From Coniferiporia sulphurascens (lineage: Eukaryota > Basidiomycota > Agaricomycetes > Hymenochaetales > Hymenochaetaceae), in assembly GCA_002794785.1 (NCBI GenBank), contig NBBA01000004.1:62001-126000 (forward strand): a stretch of 64,000 nt of DNA, read 5' to 3'. Position 1 is the stretch's first letter. The number at the start of each line of letters is the position of its first letter. Positions 59,146 through 64,000 of the stretch are shown here, one piece after another. The notes under the pieces were generated by a model. That model was not told the origin of the DNA. It did no database searches and saw only the letters and a list, made by a program, of their open reading frames with translations. The translations under genes were made by a program, and so were the position numbers.

Positions 59146-60420
59146 TTAAAAACCCTGCTTGTCCAGGATGTCAAAGATCTCATCTTTCTTCGTCTCGTCA
59201 AAGTGACTGAGCAGGTTACAGATGCTCGCAGCGATGTGCTTGGGAGAGGTGTTCTCTGGATTTGGTTCAGGTGTCTCGATGATGGGAAAGGCGTTGTCAA
59301 TGGTGCGGACCATGCGCTGTTGGCTGGGTCCCTGCTGGTACTTGGTGCAATCGCAAGCATTGTGGCCCTTTTCTCTACAGGCGAGACAACATCCTTCATG
59401 CATGCATTTGGCACATTCCTCCTCAGAGAGGTGTGGTGGTCGATTGGTGGCTGTAACCTGTGTACCACGCTGGTTAGACTGGTATGGGTGGCACTGCTGG
59501 TTGTTCCCGAGGTTATGGAAATGGTTTTCTTGTTTAATGGGAGCTTGTCCCGGGCCACAAAGGGCCTTGAGTCGCTGGTAGACAGCATCCTGCTTGGAGG
59601 CCTCGTGGTACCATTCCTCAATGGTGGTGGGTTGTTTGGCATTGGATAACATGCATGCCAGGAGGCCATGTTTGAGGCCTTTCTCGTAGATGGGAATGAG
59701 GTTGTTGTCCCCAGACATGCCTGCTCGGGTTATGAGAGACTGGAACTGGCTGTTGTAGTCGTCGGCCGATCCTGTCTGTTGGAGCATCATAATCTCCTGA
59801 GAGGCTTCGGCAATGTCATCGGTGGTGATGAAGGTGTTACAAAAGTTGCATTTAAAGTCACCCCACATTCCATATCCTATGAGTGTGGTGAGGGCTTTGC
59901 CACTTGGGTCTTTAGCAAAGGCCGAGGCGAGCATTTCTCAGTTGATGGCCCAATCTCCTGCAGTCCCTGTCTGCATATAGGAGAGGATGAAGTTGATTTT
60001 CAACTCATCAGAGGTGTATATGTGACAGTTGATATGGAGGTACACCTTGCAGCTTGAGAGGAAGCATCTGGCGTACTTGCGGTCCCCATTGAATGTGTTG
60101 GGCCATGCAAGGTTGATCTCCTTGGGTGCTGGAGCAGTGGTCGACATTTGGGGAGGTGGTGTCTGGGTCTTTGGGAAGAGTAGACGGTAGTCAGGTATGT
60201 TTTGTGTGAAGGTAATGCATGCGTCATCAGCGTCGTTGGCTTTGGACCACTGAAATTCTCCGTTTAGGTTCTGTAACCATGAGTAATAGTCGTAGTCATT
60301 CGAGTTGGTCTGTTTTTTTTTAAAGCACTTGAGGGTGTGGTCCCAGGTACCTCCAACGATGGGGTAGGTGGGCTGCAGGATGGCAAGTTTTGACAGGTTG
60401 GGCAGAGGGTTGGTGCTTGG
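59146..60420 (-). pseudogene. Gypsy Gag with zinc knuckle, one in-frame TGA
   Basis: The frame runs from near the right LTR (readable from about 60420) to the stop at 59146, interrupted by TGA at 59940-59938. The capsid part includes NLAWPNTFNGDRKYARCFL and YMQTGTAGDWAIN. It is followed by a linker and a CX2CX4HX4C knuckle (CLACREKGHNACDC). Pol is in a different frame about 40 bp downstream, so a frameshift or separate initiation would be needed. The upstream end of gag seems truncated. Confidence 0.75.
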
Positions 60421-60463
60421 ATGTTGGGTACGTCAGCAAAAAATTTGGGAAAGCTTGTGCTAG

Positions 60464-61025
60464 TGTTAAGCTCAACAGTTATGCGGTGATCGACGTCGGG
60501 GCTTCCTGATTGTCGGGACTGGTAGTACGGCAACAGGGGTTCCTAGATGTCGTAAGTCAAGGGTGATTGGCGATGGGGATTCCTGATCGGCAATGTGGAC
60601 ACGGTAGGCTTCTTAGAGGAGTCAGGTTACGACGAAGTGCCAGATGGTGAGGTAGAGCACACAGAGGGCACTGAGGCACATATAATGGGCTTGTATGAAC
60701 AAAGAGCACAAGCTTAGGGCTTGTGCAGTCTACGTTACATGCTTATATGCTACTCTATGTGTTTGCTACTGTAGGGTCATGTGTAGGGTCGTTTACATGG
60801 CTAAGGAAGGTTATGAAAACCCAAGGAAGGTCTTGGTAATACACGTTGAGGTATCAGTAAGCAATGCACGCCATAGTGATGCGATAAGGTGTCATCATGG
60901 CATCTTATGGCACAAGGCAAATAAGGAATGAGTAAGGAAGGGAAATGGGGGAGTTGCACTGACTAGTGATAACGAAGAGGGAATGAGTCAGTGCAATAAG
61001 GGGAAAGTAAAGGAAAATTGTAACA
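60464..61025 (-). repeat. LTR-1 copy right of the gypsy block
   Basis: 562 bp, minus orientation. The flanks GCTAG and CCCAT do not match each other or those of the left LTR-1 copy. Confidence 0.85.
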
Positions 61026-61980
61026 CCCATTGCAAACAAATCCCATTTGCCATCACTCAACCCCTGCCCCCAACTGGAACACATGCTGGGAATGCCAATC
61101 CCCAGATCACCACAAATGACACTGCCCACAGTACATCTGCCCACACTGCAACACAGCTGCACCTGGTCACTGGCAATCTGAATGCCCTGAATGTATACAC
61201 CCTGTTCCACCCCCAGTCACTTTGTCTTCCTCCTCAGCAAACTCATCCCCAACCTCAGGCCCCCCTTGTTTACCTGGTTCATTCCCATCCCAACAGGCCC
61301 TCCCTGGCCATGAAGGAACGGACCAGGTCGTAAATGCACTTCATCATATGTATCCTCTCAGAATGCCTGGTTCCTATACCACTGAGGAATGTGTGGAGCA
61401 AATTGCAAATTTGGTATGCAAGCTGGACACTCCAGAGGAGATTATCCTATCCATTCGAAACCCACCATCCACACTGCCACCATATGTCTCTGTCAGCCCC
61501 ACTGGACACATTACCATGGATCATCGCCCCCCCACAATGCTGGGTACCCCCAAGTCAGGTGCTTTGCAATCCATCTACTCATACCCGGGAATGGCCAATC
61601 ACTTATTTGGTAATGTCACCAATGGGTATAATTCAGACTATGCAGATTGACTAAGGTGGATCAATTCCCTCTAATGTCTGAAATGATGTAAAACTATCAT
61701 GATTAGTGCGCTTTCCTTTCTCTTTCTGTGCCCACTTTTCCCAATCATCCTTTAAACCCTTTTATTTGCCCATGACAACTGTCTCAATTCAGTATGTACT
61801 TGTAACATGTTCCATCACATTCTTGATGTATACCTGCTTTGGGGGAATGCTATTCCCTCACACTCTTATGTGTGTTAACTTCACACCTATTGGGCTTACC
61901 ATGTCTTTTTTACTTTCCTTTTTCTTCTTTATTTTTTCTCAATATTTGCAATGAAATATCATCCCTGGAAGGGGAGGTAA
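61026..61980 (+). mobile_element. Internal 3' part of an LTR-2 element, plus orientation
   Basis: Homologous to 54089-54908 but in opposite orientation. A frame at 61222-61650 (142 codons) ends LFGNVTNGYNSDYAD and is preceded by a Pro/Thr-rich part. A polypurine tract GGAAGGGGAGGTAA (61967-61980) directly precedes the 3' LTR. I do not recognise the protein; it could be the C-terminus of a Gag or an element-specific protein. Confidence 0.65.
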
Positions 61981-62407
61981 TATTACAAATTTCCCTTACT
62001 CATCGCCTTTATCAGCATTAGTTATCTTTGCTGACTAATTCTATTTGTATGCTGACTGATCCTAGTCTCATGATCAGTCAGACTCTTCTACCAGTTTCTA
62101 TTCCCTTCCATGCTGACTGACCTTTTTCTTTGCTCAGTCAGCATTCCATCATGTTCCATAGGCTTCTACTCATGTATATAAGGACTTGCTTTCAGAGCAC
62201 TAAGCCTTAAGCTTGTGCTCTTTGTTCAATAGAGCCTACTCATTCACTATCTCCTCTGCAGGATATTAAGTCACCAGTCACCAGTCCACCAGTCTACTAG
62301 TCCTTGGGGAAACCCTGACTCAATTATTGTCTTGTCTCTACCTTGTTCCCATTTGATTGATCCCTGTCAATTGCTTATTAAGCCTTACCTAACCAGTAGG
62401 CTTGATA
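61981..62407 (+). repeat. LTR-2, 3' LTR (427 bp)
   Basis: It starts TATTACAAATTTCC in place of TGTTACAAATTTCC and ends CTTGATA in place of CTTAACA. The changes are transitions, so this copy is older or mutated. TATATAAGG and the AAGCTTGTGCTCTTTGTTCA block are retained. Confidence 0.85.
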
Positions 62408-64000
62408 CTTTGAATCACTGGGTGATTAACCTGGGTGTGTGGGCCATCTGAATCCAGTGCCTACAGTGGGCCACAAGCATTAATATACCTAGTTGAGCAA
62501 GGGCCAGGTACATTCTCATGGGGGGGGCTGCACAGCATCAAGCTACTGATAACTAATCTAGCTTTTTGAGAGCCCCTAACTGTTAGTAAATTGATGAAAA
62601 TTGTGGTTGCTAGATTGACAGATTAGCAAGATCAACATGGAGAGACCCGTAAACGTAATTGACACCAGGGGATTATGTCAGAGATGTAAAGATGCAAATC
62701 TAATTAGCTGGAAGGTATTTAACATGGCATGTGCCATGATAGGAGCAAATGCAGGATATGACAACTGTCAAATTATATTTGATCATACTACAAAGGAAGT
62801 ACCAGTCATGGAAAGATATGAAGTTATAATTGAACATAGAGCAACCATGTTCTCTTATCAACTAAACAAGTATGTAGTAAACACTTATGTCAGAACTAGG
62901 ATATGTAATCAGCCACATGATAACTTATGTTATCAAAGAGCAGTGGTAGCACAAACTGATTATGTGGGTAACACCCACCAAATAGTTCATAATGTAAATA
63001 AACAACTATGAGAACAAATGTTTGCATACATGAACAACTTCATAGCCAAAGGACATACAACAGTAGATTGAAGAGAACCAATTGGACAGGAAGCAATAGC
63101 CACAGACAGAGAGATAGTCATGTGCTGGTTTAATGAGGAACCATCATATTGAGTACCACCTGGCTACAGCAGGATCACCAATTTCAGGAACATGGGACCT
63201 GAAGAGCTCTTTATGCTAATAGACAATAGGACACCAGAAGAGACCCCTGCATTAGGATTAATAAATCTCTAAGACACATCAATGGTAGAACATCTCAGTC
63301 ATCTCAAATAGTAAACAGCATTAAGCCACAAGAAGATAAGATCAAGAAGGCAAGCATAAGTGCTGAGCCACACAAGTATATCTAAGCATATGGTTATAAT
63401 AATTAACCAATGGGAGCATGGTGATCAATTGAAGACATAATTGATGGGAGCCAAGTATAGCACATTGCACAGGAGAATCAATTAGGAAACTAGGAGAAGC
63501 ATCATAGGTACTGTATAGTAAGTATCCAAGACTGGTTACCTCAGATATTATACTGTATGACTTGATGAAAACTAGGGGAAGGTTCTAGCATAAGATAAAG
63601 ATAGCATGGTAGGCTGTAGAACATACTGGAATAGACTGTTGACTCATAAAACACTTAGTAATAGTAAAACACATGTACAAGCACATACTGGAATGTTCCT
63701 ATAACTTATAAATTGATAGTAGTATGTAGTGGTACATACTAGAATGTAGTAAATAGGCTACAACATGTAGGGTATAAAAGCCCAACATAAAATTGTGGTA
63801 AAAAGCAGTTTAATTCACTCTTGTCTCTTACCACCATCATCAGCTCTAACACTCTAGCAAGTGAAGGGTACTAAAGCCTACCCTAAACTAACCAGTAAAT
63901 TGTGTGAATCTGTTATCACTTGTTTCTAACCCTTAACCAGGGAGCAAATCTAACACTAACCAGATAACTGGAGGGCTTCGCCCCCCCAATAACTTGACAT
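62408..64000 (+). other. AT-rich, nearly CpG-free stretch with a broken unknown frame and a TATA box
   Basis: A frame starts at 62637 (MERPVNVIDTRGLCQRCKD) and stays open to TGA at 63009-63011. The same frame continues with protein-like sequence to about 63270 across further stops (KGHTTVD*REPIGQ, SRITNFRNMGPEELFML). I do not recognise it. At 63771-63780 a TATAAAAG motif suggests a promoter, possibly the LTR of another retroelement continuing past the window. CpG is almost absent. Confidence 0.4.

Larger units (their letters stand above)
55471..60463 (-). mobile_element. Ty3/gypsy chromovirus-type retrotransposon body
   Basis: Gag, protease, RT, RNase H, integrase and chromodomain in this order on the minus strand identify a Ty3/gypsy chromovirus. 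Both ends abut LTR-1 copies in the same orientation. However, no primer-binding site follows the right LTR, no polypurine tract precedes the left LTR, and the Gag frame appears to run into the right LTR. The LTR-1 copies may therefore not be its own LTRs, or the ends were lost. Confidence 0.75.

Noticed and set aside
54909..61025. Annotating LTR-1 as the proven LTRs of the gypsy element
   Set aside because: Primer site, polypurine tract and matching outer duplications are all missing.
62637..63011. Calling the frame a functional gene
   Set aside because: The protein-like text continues past several stops, so it is more likely a relic.

Overview
The window is nuclear DNA of a filamentous basidiomycete, most likely a wood-decaying agaricomycete. 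Every cellular gene I could reconstruct has short GT-AG introns (47-98 bp, up to ten per gene). The gene content is typical of that group: a family AA14 copper monooxygenase, an MFS siderophore transporter, a NACHT-WD40 NLR-like protein, a DUF4112 protein and a salicylate-hydroxylase-type FAD monooxygenase. There is no sign of bacterial organisation. Exon boundaries below come from splice motifs plus reading-frame arithmetic, and every multi-exon model sums to a multiple of three.

Layout. 1-2.07 kb holds nothing I can support. 2.17-10.65 kb is a gene block: a disordered hypothetical protein (+), a nine-exon FAD monooxygenase (+), a nine-exon siderophore transporter (-) and a DUF4112 protein (-). 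11.7-20.0 kb is repeats: a nearly intact Ty1/copia element with two 255-bp LTRs, a solo LTR of a second family, and a 2.2-kb foldback repeat with 831-bp arms. 21.0-23.25 kb is homogentisate 1,2-dioxygenase (-, eleven exons). 25.3-33.7 kb holds a solo copia LTR with a perfect 5-bp duplication and a full-length LINE with an 11-bp duplication. 34.8-42.05 kb is a second gene block: a zinc-finger-like protein, the AA14 enzyme, a disordered hypothetical protein and an initiator tRNA-Met gene. 45.4-51.2 kb is the NLR gene. 51.4-62.4 kb is a nest of Ty3/gypsy and LTR fragments. 62.4-64 kb is an AT-rich, almost CpG-free stretch with one broken, unrecognised reading frame.

Connections. The NLR gene ends in ten WD units with an exact 129-bp period, and the tenth is broken by two solo LTRs of one family in opposite orientation. 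Subtracting each LTR and one copy of its 5-bp duplication restores both the 129-bp register and an open frame of 1448 codons, so the gene was intact shortly before. Eleven in-frame stops in the copia, LINE and gypsy coding regions are all TGA, as expected if CGA codons decay by C-to-T change at CpG. The 3' two thirds of the NLR gene is almost free of CpG although its frame is open. The copia primer-binding site complements the anticodon arm, not the 3' end, of the initiator tRNA-Met encoded in this same window, which points to half-tRNA priming as known for Drosophila copia.

Limits: no database search was possible. Family names rest on motifs I recognise. Stretches described as empty may hold short or fast-evolving genes.
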